This document shows, piece by piece, positions 46,144 through 58,380 of a stretch of 64,000 nucleotides of DNA. Under the pieces are notes generated by a model. The model was not told the DNA's origin, ran no database searches, and worked only from the letters and a program-made list of their open reading frames with translations. The DNA comes from Topomyia yanbarensis. Lineage: Eukaryota; Arthropoda; Insecta; Diptera; Culicidae. The stretch covers positions 412,620,044-412,684,043 of the forward strand of contig NC_080671.1 of the NCBI RefSeq assembly GCF_030247195.1, written 5' to 3'. The number at the start of each line of letters is the position of its first letter. Position 1 is the first letter of the stretch. The translations under genes and the position numbers were made by a program.

Positions 46144-46450
46144 CAATCCCTGTGTAGGAGAAATATCGTTATACTGTCAATTGTTACTCCTAATGGTCTT
46201 GGGATCTCGTCTGTAGAGAATGAGCGACCGAGTGAATTGGACCAGAGGTATGGAGTTGATGGTAGTTTGGGGCTTTCTTCTTATGCGTCGAACCAGCTTT
46301 CCAACAACCACTATAATAGTGTCATCCGCGTAGACAAAGATGTGCACACACAGTTATGTGGTAAAACTGCAAACAAAAAAAAATGATGTTCACCGCGAAA
46401 AGAGTGACGGCATGAACTGACCTCTGGGAAACTTCGCTGTACAGTGTCTT
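46144..46450 (-). mobile_element. RT fragment of an I-type non-LTR retrotransposon with YADD
   Basis: The minus strand gives VSQRSVHAVTLFAVNI near 46430-46385 (PQGS-like box) and, after a shift, VHIFVYADDTIIVVVGKLV (46350-46295), containing the intact catalytic Tyr-Ala-Asp-Asp. RRIRRKPQTTINSI follows. The fragment is about 300 bp with no other domains nearby. Confidence 0.75.
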
Positions 46451-47971
46451 AAAATACCATTTTGGTGCTCAAAATTAATAACTATTTACTTTAGAAGTAT
46501 AGTTAATTCGGAGAAGTTGTTGCTGGGAGTTCTTCATCATAAAATGATCCATAACTTGAGAACTATAAAAGCTAGATATGCAATGTCTTCAGAAATTTTG
46601 ATTGACATAACACAAGTTACATCTTTGATAACACAAAGTGTGTGTATGTTAACATTCTGAATCCCACTGTACGGCTGCGGTATTTTGCAAAAAAGTTTTC
46701 TGCATATGGTCCAATCACCCTACGCAAACAACTTAATCTCGGGATATAGTAGGTGTTAGCTCTACCGATTTCCCAACGACCCATTTCAGAATGACAGAAA
46801 CCTAGCGGTACATTCTGAGATCATTTTCCCGTCGGTAAGCCTCGCTTAGTTATAATACGTGTACCATTATACTAGTATTACAACAAACTTTTGATTCCTT
46901 GCCACGAATGCGTGAACTTTACTGATAATATAAAGTCTATCTAAATTATCATGTAAAACAAATTTTGTATTTCTCTAATAGATGAATTAATCACTGAACC
47001 GTGTGTTCCGGTAGAAGCACAATCATGAAAGCAACAACTTTTCCAGACAAACTATGTTCTAGAGTAAACAATTTAGACGTTATTAATTTTGAGCACGAAA
47101 AACCCGTTTTAAAGCACTGTGCGTTGATTTCTTAGAACGTATCTGACTGGTGACTGTCAATGCGGGCATTTGAGCTGCGGTTTCTAAGGCAGTGTTGAAG
47201 AAACTGTCAAAAATTTACAGTATCGCTGTCCTCATCTCAGTAGTTGGCACTCCTTCCCGTCAAAGTGTGTTGTAGGTTATGGCTATATCTAATACCGCTC
47301 GACCTCTGTCCGCACTAGGGTGACAATGATTTATATGAAAAAAATTTCGCAACCTATACCCCCTAGCGTCGTTCCAAATCATGAAAAAATGACGCTGTCC
47401 AAATTTGAGCGAAATCGGTTAACCCTAACCCCTCCCCCAAAGAGCTTAAAGTTTGTTTGGGATTTTCGGCCAAAATGTACAACTCGCAGTTCACAAAATC
47501 GCCGCTAGAGGTCACTGTAAACTTCCAAACACAGACCTAGGAAGGAGTTAAGCTTTTGAAGATATGACGAACAAGTTTGTCGAAGACTGCAAGACAATTC
47601 AACTAACCGTTAAAGAGTTATTAACGTTTAAAGTTGGATACTGCTGATTAACATTCGCAAAGGGCGTACTCCGCTTATCTCATGTATGTAAACCACTTGT
47701 AATGGTGGGGCAAGGTTAGAAAAAACTCATATATCTCTGATACGATGAGAGATATTGATTCAAGGTAATACGCCTATCTATGCAATGGTAAGAGATAGTG
47801 CAATCTGATGTTCTGCGAAGTTAAACAGTATTTTAAAGGCCTTCGTGTCTCGTTGTAAAAATAAAATTTATGCCGCATAGTGGTACTAACAGCATAACAT
47901 TCATATATTATCGAGAGTGAATATAATTCGATACACCTTTTGAATGTTTTTTCTAATTTTTCCTCACAATG
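46451..47971. other. Unassigned DNA
   Basis: No gene recognised. Phrases such as ATGACGCTGTCCAAATTTGA and AACTCGCAGTTCACAAAATC at 47390-47510 look transposon-like, but I cannot classify them. Confidence 0.3.
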
Positions 47972-49877
47972 CACAGAATGGTCCAGAATGTCAAATTTTG
48001 CAGGAATTTTGAGATTTTACAGATTTTACTAAAACTAAACAACTTAACCTTATTAAGTCTTTTGAAAAGTTTTCGTAGTTTGTGAGCCCCTTCTTTTTAT
48101 CAAAACAATAGTTAAGGTGGTTCTAATTCTATCAAGATAAAAAATTAACTTTTCAATCATTCTAGCTAGAGCCAAATGACCTTTAGCGAAATTGTAGAAA
48201 TTGTAATTTTGGAAAAGTTTGCTGAAGATATGTAAGCTCTATCTGTCAAACTTTTTGTTTTACAACAAATTTAAAATCGAAGGTTAGGGTGTCTCTTAGT
48301 GTTTCTTAGAAAAAACGTCTTATTCGAATATTTTTTGCGGTATTGATTTGAAACTGAAATAGTCTACAGACAACTTTAAGGTTGTATTAGGGCGAATAAT
48401 TTGTTTCATGGCACCACATATCTAACTATTTTCATTGAAAAGTTATGAGTACTTTTTCGTCAAAAATGGGTTTTTTGGAATAAAAATATTACTCATTGCA
48501 TTGGGGCAAACAAATGGTAATTCTTTTTCAGCTATAAATAAGGTCACGATTAGAGTTATAATTGAGCAAAAAATGGCGGAAACGATATTTTTTTAAATTT
48601 CATAAAATTGATTTAAAAAATCCATTTTTGAGATATTAAGTGTTTAAATCTTTTGAATAATAGAAGCTAGAGTTTTGATGTGTTAGAAGAAAATTTGTTC
48701 GTCTTCAAAAGTTCTGAAAAACATCAGAAGTAAAGGTTGGAAAAAAAAATGAAAGCTGAAAAAATTGTTTTAAAAATTTGGTTTTCATGAATTGACCCTT
48801 TGTAATATGTTTAAATTACTTTCACGGTGGACAATATAAAAATATAGTTTCGTTTTCATGATAAAATATTGCACTTTACAACACTTTTCTATCATCTTAT
48901 ATAATGGGTAGGGTGGTTCTAAATATTTTAAAATCTGAAAATTAACTTTCTAATGGTTCGAGATAGGGTTTCGCTGTCTTCCAGAAAATTGAAGGAAATA
49001 AAATTTTAAAAAACTTTGACGAAGACACTAAAACTCTTTGTCGTGTACTTTTCATTTTACAATAAATTTACCTAAAACAATTAGGGTGTTTCTTATAAAA
49101 TGGTTTTCTTTGTACAATTTTTGCAGTTTTGATCTTTCATTAAGATCACTTCAGAAATATTTTCAGATATTTTGAAGGAGTATAATTTGTCTTAACATAC
49201 CGAGCCTCTAGCTTCTCTCGTTAGAAAGTTATATACCTTTTACTAAAAATAAACTATTTTTTGAGTAAATATTGCAAAATATAAAAAAATAACGTATTTG
49301 ACATTTTCTGGTGATCTAGACTACAAAGCATGTAGTCATATGACAGCAACGGTATTGAATGTTAAGTGTCCTAATTGAAGGTAATGCTATTTGAAAAGGT
49401 ATATGTTTTATATAAAAGTTCCCATAATTTTGAAACGAAAAAAGTTTAGGAGTTGGTGTTTTAAAGCAAATTATGCGTCCTAAAATAATCTTCAAGTTGT
49501 CCAACGAGTACTTTAGTGTAAAATAAAAGCTACAAAATTCATAGAAATAAAACCGCTTTACAAAAAAAACACCCTAAAGCTTACATTTGGATTTCTCGTG
49601 CAATGAAAAGTATAAAAGCTAGAGCTTGAATATCTTCAGCAGATTTGTCTAAAATGTGTTGCTCTACAACTTCATCGAAGACAGTAAAGCTCTATCTCGA
49701 ACCGCTAAAAAGTAAAATTTTAAATATTGCTAAATTAAAACCACCCTAGCATCTGTTTTAACAAAAAGAAGGGCCTTGTAGAGTAAAACAACTTTGCCAA
49801 ACGTATTGTAAAGCTAAGTCATTTAATTTTAACAAAAAGTTAAATTTTTTGCTAAATTCACATTTTGGACCACTGTG
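47972..49877. mobile_element. Old Transib-like inverted-repeat element, 1.9 kb
   Basis: The right end reads inward CACAGTGGTCCAAAATGTG. The left end reads CACAGAATGGTCCAGAATGT, the same with two extra bases. Flanking 5-mers are CAATG (47967-47971) and CAGTG (49878-49882), four of five matching. Inner arms are diverged but alignable (CCCTTCTTTTT-TAAAACA, AGGGTGGTT(c/t)TAAT, CGAGATAGAGC). A third related block sits near 48905-49080. No transposase is evident. Confidence 0.6.
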
Positions 49878-49882
49878 CAGTG

Positions 49883-52839
49883 GTGAACACGACTAAATAT
49901 CTCATTGGTCTATGAGTTTTACCAACTTTCGTGCGTCCTCTGACGAGAAATAACGAATCATTCCATATCTATATCGCTCCGTATGGAGTAATGAAAAGAA
50001 ACCCAAACCAAGGTCACCTGGTAAGGTTTCCCAGATAAAGGCTTCATGGGCACAGGACCAGGTTGCAGCAAAAGGTGATTGGCTACACTGGACCAGGTTG
50101 CTACAAAGAGTGGCTGTATGTAAATCAAAAGAACTCACTGACTGAGATAGATGGTCTTAAAACAGTAAACCCCGTACTCGAGTAGTCCCATGTACGCCCA
50201 ACTCGAATCTGTGACAACACCATAGATTTCAACTTCGTGAGCAGGCACGTATACGCGGTAGTTCTTCATGAAAAACTAATTACCAACAATTATGCTTATC
50301 TGCTTGAAACAGGTTACTTTTGACGATGATTTTTTTTTAATTTTTAATGCAGCGGATGTTCGTGAAGGAACACTTTTTTCGTGAGATTTCCTATATTACG
50401 GATTTTCAATAGAATGCTTTTATAATATCTACAGAATATGAACCCTTAACAAATTTCTCTTCAGGTGTTCCAGAGTCGGTGGGTGCACAAATGATTAAAA
50501 TCCATCTAATGTTGTAACCATATAACGCTTTTATAGTATTGTTACATAGGTGGTTTTTTGAATTTTGGGATGACATTTGAGTCGAGATAGTGCCGTTCAG
50601 TATTTTAAATGTCAAAAATGCATACGATTTTGCGCGATGCACACTGTCGACGAAAATTTGAACTACTAAATTCGTGCGGAATAGCGATAGTATCGTATAC
50701 TGCATGGTCAAGTTCGGTTCATGGATTTAACTGTATGACAGGGACTAACATCCCAAAATTATATAAAATTAATAGGTTATCAAGGTGATCGTCCCAAATA
50801 AGTTGCTACTTCCTAAAAACGATACCTATATAAAATAAATCTGGCAATAATGAACTTTTAATGATCAAGATGTTCGTTAGAGAATGTTGGAAGCATAGCA
50901 TAGCTGACTGAATGAGAAGAACCTTTAATGACCTTCATTTACTACCCAGACCATTTTTAAAGCGAATCTGTTAATGGCATTGCAATCAGACAGCACCCAT
51001 CTGCACGAAGTGCCCCATAAACCTGATTGCATTGCTGATCAGTGGAATGTATCATCTTTCATTTTGTGAACAAAGAGAATCAAACAAAACTTTTGGCGAA
51101 TTGCCTTCTCATGGGAGAGCGCTAAAGCTGGTTATTTTTTTGGCTTTGGGCATCGCTTCTTGCCTCTTCATTTCTTCGTACCCGAAGACGTGGTAATTGC
51201 TCTTAATTATATCTGTACGGCGGTGATGCGCCATATGTACTCTTCTACTCAATCAGAGGTCATTAGGCTCAACATGGTGAAGTGATAGAGTAAAAAAAAC
51301 CCGAATCAAACCTTCAAACCACAACCGTTCCAATTAGTTTTAATATTGTTTTTGTGATAATTCAAAAGCTTCTTTCACTCCACTGAAACCGAACGTAAGT
51401 ACTTAAGGTTGCGATGATTTCAACGGCAATGATTTAACACATTTTGCAGTGAGTACTACCCCGATCTTACCATCTTCGACCTCCAGAACCACCACTCCAC
51501 GCTGACACCGTGCGAGACTGACAAAAAGTGCAAACTGAGGAAAATTTTCTTTGCTGCTAATCCAACGCAACCAAACTGATCCGGAGCGGTTCGGTGAGGT
51601 GGCCGGGGGTGCAATAAATCTTCGACACAAAACCTCCACAGAGTGTGGTGTAGAGCAGTTGAAGTTGCAGTGCAAAAGTTCTACCGGTTGCTCCACAACT
51701 GTCAACCTTTCGGTGACGGGGGGCTACTGCTGCTGCTGCTGCCTCTGCGGTTGCTACTCTAGTGGGTTTAGTTTAGATGTTTTTGTCTGATGACCGCTGG
51801 ATACTGCACTGCGCTACAGTACAGGGGGAACTGCTCAGCTGCAGCTGAAATATGTGACTCTAAAGAGATGGCATTAGAAAATAACTTTTTTCAGCTTCTG
51901 TGTTGCTGTTGAGAACAAAATAACTAACGCACCCGCATCGTGTCGTTAATGTTCGTCTGTCTAGAGTGGGTCGGTCGGTGTGGCGCTGAAAGATTGTCGC
52001 TTGCTGCCGTTGACAACTTTGTCGTGTGGGAGACAGGGAAAGTGATAGCAGTTCGCTCTCGCAAAGTTTAATAGCTTTTCTTAGATTTTAGTTTATTTCT
52101 GTAGTTTCGGTTGGTCCCTTCGATGGATATTCATTGCTGTTTAGAGAGTGGTGTGCAATATGAGATTCTGTTTTACAAACTGGAACACCATTGGGGTCTC
52201 CTTTGTAAAATTTGAATACATTATAAAGCTACTTACAAAGTTCGTTTCAATTAGAGTGAACAGATGATACCTGAAAGAAAAAAGACAATCTTTAATTAGT
52301 TTTCATCGATAATTGAAAAGATATAATTGCAGTTTGTCAGGAATATCGAAATAAAGTGAACCGTTTCTTTGTAATTTATAATCTTAACTGAACTAAATTG
52401 AGAGATATAGTTATTGTCGTTCCAATCTACACCATTGCCGTTTTAAATTTTATTTTTTTTATAGTCAAGATTTGCTTTGAAATTTTAGAAAACTGTTTTA
52501 ATTTAATTGGTTTGCTAGAATTGCTTAACACAGATTGCCTGATAATCGCATATTGCGGGTTTCCCGGAAGCCGGTAGAGCAAAACTACCTTAGAGAAACT
52601 CAAATACAGAAATTAAATGTTATATGCACCAGGTAGAAATAAAACGCATTAGACGTGTGCTGATTATAATCATAATTATATTGTCCTCCCGTCAGACCAC
52701 ATTCTCTTCCTTTCATATAAATATCCCCTTCATTATCTAAGTCTCCTTCTACAGTTGTGTTCCTCCTAGCTCTACACTCTACCTTTCATTCACGACACTA
52801 GCAACCACACTGGGCAGCATCCACTTGCTTATTCGATCT
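49883..52839. other. Unassigned DNA, about 3 kb, with a GC-richer patch
   Basis: No confident gene. Minus-strand sequence at 50270-50180 (NYRVYVPAHEVEIYGVV) looks faintly like ORF1 of a retrotransposon. A 101-codon minus frame at 50406-50711 has no recognised domain. 51400-52070 is richer in GC and CpG and includes CTGCTGCTGCTG near 51730; it could be a promoter or 5' exon region, but nothing decides this. Confidence 0.3.
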
Positions 52840-54292
52840 CGCTTGCATTTTTCACCAACATGCTCTATTTACGACACCGGTTGTCCAAATCGCGTGCCGA
52901 GTGGCACGTGCCTCAATACTACCTAGCTCACCTCGCTGGCGGCCTCATTAACGGTATTCCTATGTCGACTCATTGAGGTGCCGACGTCAGAACGATGCGC
53001 TTTGTTCCGTGCCGTAAAGAACAATCAGTTCTCGCGAAAGGGAACTTTCAGTTCTCATACCAAAATATCTGACGTAGATTTCGTATGAAACAGAATGAAG
53101 ATCCGGATCTGATCTTTGTCAAAAGATGTGTTAGTGCTTACTCGGTTACGAGGGCCCCTTTCGCTGAGTTACGATTGCGAAATTTTGAGAACAGTACTTA
53201 TTCGCCGCTTTTCGGTTCACTCATCGTCGAAGAATGGTTACGTCGTTCATTTTGCGGTGTGATTTAGCGCAATAAGGATCTGTTCTAGAGAAAGCGTCTT
53301 TATTAGATTTCTGGGGCAAGATTCACACCGTTAAATTTTGGCTCACCTCGTTCTCAAGGTTCCTATTGTGGAACTCCGGCTTAGCAATGAGAAAGCTAAC
53401 AATTTTTCGTCGAGTCCGACTTGAACCTTCGTTCGATCCTATCACTAAATCTTGATAGCCCCTGGTTTACCTAGAGTATTTCAACGGTGACAGTCTTTCT
53501 CAACCCTCCGGAAGTCACACAACTGGCCCACTGAATGAGCAGCCGCTGGTGCGCTAAGACGATTTCGCTAGATTTTCAGAGCAGCGTGCACTCAGTGCGC
53601 TAGCGCGACTTCGGGTAGGTTAAGACAGATAAATAGAAATACAACCTCTCTAGGATCTTCTATCTCCGTCACACCATCCTGTAATAATGCATCATCTTAT
53701 GCTTCAGTGGCAGGTAACACGGTTAAAGGTACGATGACTACTACGTCTCCAATATCGTCTTCACACAACGCTTCGTTTGCTCCAAACGATCTAGATAGCA
53801 TTACTCTCGAAAAATTAAATTTCTTGATGCAATCATTGTTTCAATTGATGACTGCAATGCTAAATTCTACCTAAATGTTAAAAGCTTTTCAAACTGGGTG
53901 GGAATTTTCTAACAAAATTGTAATGAATTTAAAGTTTAAAAATGACTTTAAATAATCATTTGAATTTATTAAAATGCTCGTTCATTAAAAACGTGCAAAA
54001 ACAAATTTTTCAACTGCTTGAGGGTACAGAATGTGCATATAGACGATGTGACCAAAACTTTTTTAACCCCTTAAAAAAGGCAAGGGGTCTCAGAGGCCCG
54101 GCTAGTTATGGTTCTCTAGTTACAATGAACTGGTAATTTGAAATACAAGTGATCGAGCTTTTTCGGTCTTTCGATTCTCTCACTGATAAAACGACATAAA
54201 AGAGGCCTTTGATTTCATTGGGTCTTTGGAGTGAAGCTTCTTTAAGTCACAATTTTAGCTTGCCTTTTTGAGAGTCAAAACCAAAACTAAAT

Positions 54293-54589
54293 TTAGGACT
54301 GGTGGTATCCAACGGGGAAAAACGATCGGAAATGGTAAGTGAAGCTAAGCAATCATGTGAAAAAAATTCCCCCCAGAGGCGAGACTCGAACTCGCAACCT
54401 TTGAGACTCCGGCCCAATGCACTAACCCTTATGCTATCCCTGGGTATGGTGACATCCCAGAAAGAACATATGATTATCCCACTGGCGACGGTGATCGTAC
54501 CCTGCCTGCAAAGCGAGGAATCACACACAACGGCATGATTCACTCACCATTTCCGATCGTTTTTCCCCGTTGGATACCACCAGTCCTAA
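54293..54589. mobile_element. 300-bp inverted-repeat element with tRNA-like core
   Basis: Terminal arms of about 50 bases are identical but for one base: TTAGGACTGGTGGTATCCAA ... AACGATCGGAAATGG on the left and the exact inverse on the right. It is inserted in the Juan-like element, so it is younger than that insertion. A decayed relative lies at 25041-25245. Confidence 0.92.
54372..54443 (-). pseudogene. tRNA-like sequence inside the inverted-repeat element
   Basis: 72 nt fold as a cloverleaf: weak acceptor CCAGGGA/CTCTGGG, D stem GCAT/GTGC, anticodon stem TTGGG/CTCAA, T stem GCGAG/CTCGC with canonical loop TTCGAGT. The nominal anticodon is GGA, but position 33 is C instead of the universal U, and a serine tRNA would need a long variable arm. 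It is therefore not a functional serine tRNA. It does keep a good B box (GAGTTCGAGTC) and an A-box-like TAGCATAAGGGTTAG. Confidence 0.75.
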
Positions 54590-55794
54590 ATAAGGTATTG
54601 GCACTTAAGCTAAAAGACCAAAAAATTGAATTATTAGTTCAAAAATAAATTGAAGAGTAACTCTAATTTTGTTATTCATCGATTTGATCGAATTGTTGGA
54701 TTGGGCGGAGGAATCGCAATAACGGTTAATCGCAGAATCGAACATCGCGTCTTTTCGTCTCTTGACACCAACCGGTAAACTACTTTTTAATGATTGCTCT
54801 ACTGGTTATTATTCAATTTTGTTCCCAAATGGACATACTTACTATTCGTCTGTAAGGAATCCATCAACAATTGATTTGGTTTTGATAGATCAAAGACACA
54901 TTTGTAGCAAATTGATGCTGACTTTGATTCTGATCACTTTCCAGTACCTTTTTCACTTTCTCAAGAAGCTGTTTCCAATCCCATTAGCTCAGTGTTCAAT
55001 TATCACAAAGCGAATTAGGAATGGTACTAAACTTGTATTGAGAATAATTTTAATCATGATCATGATTTACAAAATAAAGCTCACATTGATACGGCATTAG
55101 AAAATTTAAGTGATTCTATAGTCTAGAAATTTATCGGTACCAACAACACAGATAAAATTTAACACTCCTGTTGTTGACTACTGCCTTTAATTTCTGATTC
55201 GCTCGAAGAATGTTCGAAAATGTCAATATCAACGTTTTCGTGATCCTGCTATGAAACTAAGCAGTAGATGCTTAAGTAATGAAAATTTCGTGAAAGAGCT
55301 TGAACAAATCAAGCCATATTCCAAACCGTTCTGGAAATTTTCTAAGGTTCTTAAGAAACCTCGGAAAATAATTCTGGCTTAGAAGGAAGGTGACCACATA
55401 CTTCTCGAAAACGAGGAAAAAGCTCGAAAACTTGCTCAGCAGTTTGAGAGCGTCCATAATTTTAATCTCAACGTTGTGAGTCCTATTGAAAACGAAATCA
55501 TTCAAAAATATGAAAATGTTTCAAATCAAGTATAGTCGCTAGACGAGATTGCTGAAATAAACTGTGATGAGATCAAATCCACCATAAAGTTAAAAAGTAT
55601 GAAAGCCCCAGGTTATGATGGAATTTTTAACATTCTTCTTACAAATCATCTTGAGTTACTTGGGTTGCAATCACCGACTAGCTCTCTTTATAGTTTATAA
55701 GTTAGTTTATAAGATTTGTTTAGCTCCTCCTTCAGAGGACAAGTAGGCTCGAAACTTCCTACTGCAAAAATTACTTACATGAACAATCTTACTT

Positions 55795-56010
55795 GCTCTA
55801 TGCACTTTTCACCAACATGCCGTTTATGATGCAGGCTGTTCAAATCGCGTGCCTGTATCTCAATACTACCTAGCGTCACTCGCTCGCAGCCTTATTAACG
55901 GCAATCCTATGTCGACTACCTGAACTGCCGACGTCAGACCTTTGTTGCACTTTGTTCCCGTGCCGCAAAGAACAATCAGTTCTCGAGGAAAGGGAACCCT
56001 GGCATGCGGT
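55795..56010 (+). mobile_element. Second 5' leader of the Juan-like family
   Basis: Aligns with 52840-53050: TTTTCACCAACATGC, GTTCAAATCGCGTGCC, CTCAATACTACCTAGC, CCTATGTCGACT, GCCGACGTCAGA and AAAGAACAATCAGTTCTCG. It begins where the preceding copy ends, so two copies lie head to tail or one truncates the other. Confidence 0.75.
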
Positions 56011-56184
56011 AAAAATGTTAGGGCAGAAGCGAGTGGATGTTCAAAAAATGCGTACGACTGAACTAAATTTGCATATCAATTTAGAAATTGATTGTCACAC
56101 GTATTTTCCCACGTATTGTCAAGCTATTGAGCTGGTGTTCGTTAAGTAGATGTAGATGTGTAGTCTTCCGGTGCGGTGGTGGTG

Positions 56185-58148
56185 CACAGTGGTCGGAAAC
56201 GCCAAAAACGTGAACTTAATTCACTAGAGGCCAAACCATCGAATATATTCACAGGGTGCCTTTGGAAGAATTGTTTGTATGAATATTCCCCACAATCTGA
56301 TAACAATTGAAATTAGACATGGCTTACTATGATCGAACTAAAAAAAATAACTTTTTATACTGACGAGTTAGAAAGTTGGTGTCTTCGACAAAGTTTTAGA
56401 AATACTCATAGTGAACAATTTTGTTGAAGAACTTGAACTTGTAGGACTAAAGGTTATCGATTTATAGGGCGTTTTCTATGGCTACGCCCTTAAATCTAGT
56501 TTTTTTTAATATAACTTTTTTCATTGTGACTTTTCGTGCCAACTATGTTCAAAACAAATGTGTAGGTATCAAAACTACATCATATTGTCGAATACTGTAT
56601 GTAAAAATACCCATTCGTTTTAAAGTTATTGAAGATTTTTACATTTTTTTACACCATTTTCAACTACGTATAAGAAAGAAAGGTGCAAACCAAAATGCAC
56701 GAACAGGCACTTTTTTCACTGTCTAAGCTATGCACAATAAAGCTAAGAAGGTTTGGTGCGTGGCACTCTAGAACCCTATGAATAGGGTAAGCTTACTTTA
56801 TCATGTTTTTTGACTTTTTCCATACAAAAATCGACAAAAAAATTTTTTTTTTAATTTTTTTGGCCCAATTTTTTAAATTCTTGGTTTGATATTTAATTAC
56901 AAGTATTATTTTCACTTATACCTGAATATTTCAGATTTTATAAACGTGGGAGCAAAAATGAGAAGTTTTTAATATCATTGGAGATCCCAAACTAATATAT
57001 ACTCAAATAGACATGTCATAATAAATTTAATGCTTACAAAAGGATGTCATGCCATTAATTAGGGGAACATGGGGAGACTTGACCAAGCGCAAAATTCTAT
57101 TTTTGGCTATGGTGTCTTCTATTCGATTCTCAATTTTTTTTCAAAAATATTTTTATACTCGTTTCGATCCCTTAAGGTAATTTTAAAAGTTTGGAATGAA
57201 CAATCCTTTCCTTACAGAAAATATTACTTGATTAGTAAATTTGCTTTAAACCCCCGCAGTGGGGAGACTTGACCAAAAAAAAAACGATCTCAGAAAAACT
57301 TTTGTAACTTTTCAAAAATTAAATTAAAAATTCTGCAAAAAATCTTGAAGACGCACAATAACTTTGCACATAATATCTCAATGACTTTTGAGGGATTGAC
57401 GGTCTTTTTAGAGATTTATGCAATTTTAGCTGAAAACCTGGTCAAGTCTCCCCATGTTCCCCTACTAAATTTTATGGAAAAAATAAAAAAAAAATTTTGC
57501 TGATTTTTGTATGGAAAAAGTAAAAAAACATGATAAAGTAAGCTTACCTTATTCATAGGGTTCTAGAGTGCCACGCACCAAACCTTCTTAGCTTTATTGT
57601 GCATAGCTTAGACAGTGAAAAAAGTGCCTGTTCGTGCATTTTGGTTTGCACCTTTCTTTCTTATACGTAGTTGAAAATGGTGTAAAAAAATGTAAAAATC
57701 TTCAATAACTTTAAAACGAATGGGTATTTTTACATACAGTATTCGACAATATGATGTAGTTTTGATACCTACATATTTGTTTTGAACATAGTTTGCGCGA
57801 AAAGTCACAATGAAAAAAGTTATGTTAAAAAAACTAGATTTAAGGGGGTTCCCATAGAAAACGCCCTATAAATCGATAACCTTTAGTCCTACAAGCTCAA
57901 GTTCTTCAACAAAATTGTTCACTATGAGTATTTCTAAAACTTTGTCGAAGACACCAACTTTCTAACTCGTCAGCATTAAAAGTTATTTTTTTTAGTTCGA
58001 TCATAGTAAGCCATGCCTAATTTCAATTGTTACCAGATTGTGGGGAATATTCATACAAACAATTCCTCTAAAGACACCCTGTGAATATATTCGATGGTTT
58101 GGCCTCTAGTGAATTAAGTTCACGTTTTTGACGTTTCCGACCACTGTG
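56185..58148. mobile_element. Transib-like element, 2 kb, near-perfect long inverted repeats
   Basis: Ends are CACAGTGGTCGGAAACG and its inverse CGTTTCCGACCACTGTG. The flanking 5-bp duplication is exact: TGGTG at 56180-56184 and 58149-58153. Arms of about 690 bases (56185-56870 and 57470-58148) are nearly identical, so both strands show the same reading frame (56478-56726 plus, 57608-57808 minus, containing TTSYCRILYVKIPIRFK); this is a mirror effect, not two genes. Read inward from each end there are 12 bases and then AAAAACGTG. No transposase is seen. Confidence 0.8.
57060..57468. mobile_element. Nested inverted-repeat element in the centre of the 2-kb element
   Basis: Starts TAGGGGAACATGGGGAGACT and ends with the inverse, AGTCTCCCCATGTTCCCCTA. 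TGGGGAGACTTGACCA occurs again internally at about 57261. The outer arms and this unit are separable, indicating insertion of one into the other. Confidence 0.8.
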
Positions 58149-58380
58149 TGGTGCTAGCTCATGAAGTGTGCTGTGATCAGAATCTCTAGCAAAACTGGCG
58201 TACGGCGCTAGCGGCTACTTGTTTAGGGAGACATCCCTAGTAACAATTGTGGCTTTGTGGTGTTCTTGAAGCCACTAGTAAAACTTAATTTGCAGTTGTA
58301 GTGTTATATAAAACCTGCATTTTTACTTGGGTATAGACGCACCTTCCGGAGTCTCAAACGTCTCAATTTCAAATCAATAT
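58149..58380. other. Short spacer between two inverted-repeat elements
   Basis: Nothing recognised. Confidence 0.3.

Larger units (their letters stand above)
52840..55794 (+). mobile_element. Juan/Jockey-like non-LTR retrotransposon, decayed, with a nested insertion
   Basis: A 5' leader (52840-53050) is repeated at 55795-56005. The end of ORF1 is seen at 53690-53935: SSYASVAGNTVKG, then LDSITLEKLNFLMQSLFQLM and SNKIVMNLKFKN. ORF2 starts directly after (MTLNNHLNLLK at 53942, degraded NLLNWNARS-type start). The endonuclease continues after a nested element with VIHRFDRIVGLGGGIAITVN (about 54670-54730), FPNGHTYYSSVRNPSTIDLV (54820-54890) and ADFDSDHFPVPFSL. The RT linker follows: FVKELEQIKPYSKPFWKFSK and LKSMKAPGYDGIF (to about 55630). 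It stops before the RT core. Many frameshifts occur. ORF1-end and ORF2-start spacing and these blocks match the Juan type of the Jockey clade. Confidence 0.82.

Noticed and set aside
46126..46386. 86-codon plus-strand frame
   Set aside because: Antisense of the I-type RT fragment carrying YADD.
49902..50290. Possible retrotransposon ORF1 similarity on the minus strand
   Set aside because: Only one short block looked familiar; not enough to call.
54372..54443. A serine tRNA gene (anticodon GGA)
   Set aside because: C at position 33, no long variable arm, weak acceptor stem, and location inside a transposable element.
56478..57808. Two nearly identical 66-82-codon frames on opposite strands
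   Set aside because: They are the same sequence read in the two arms of an inverted repeat; no known domain.
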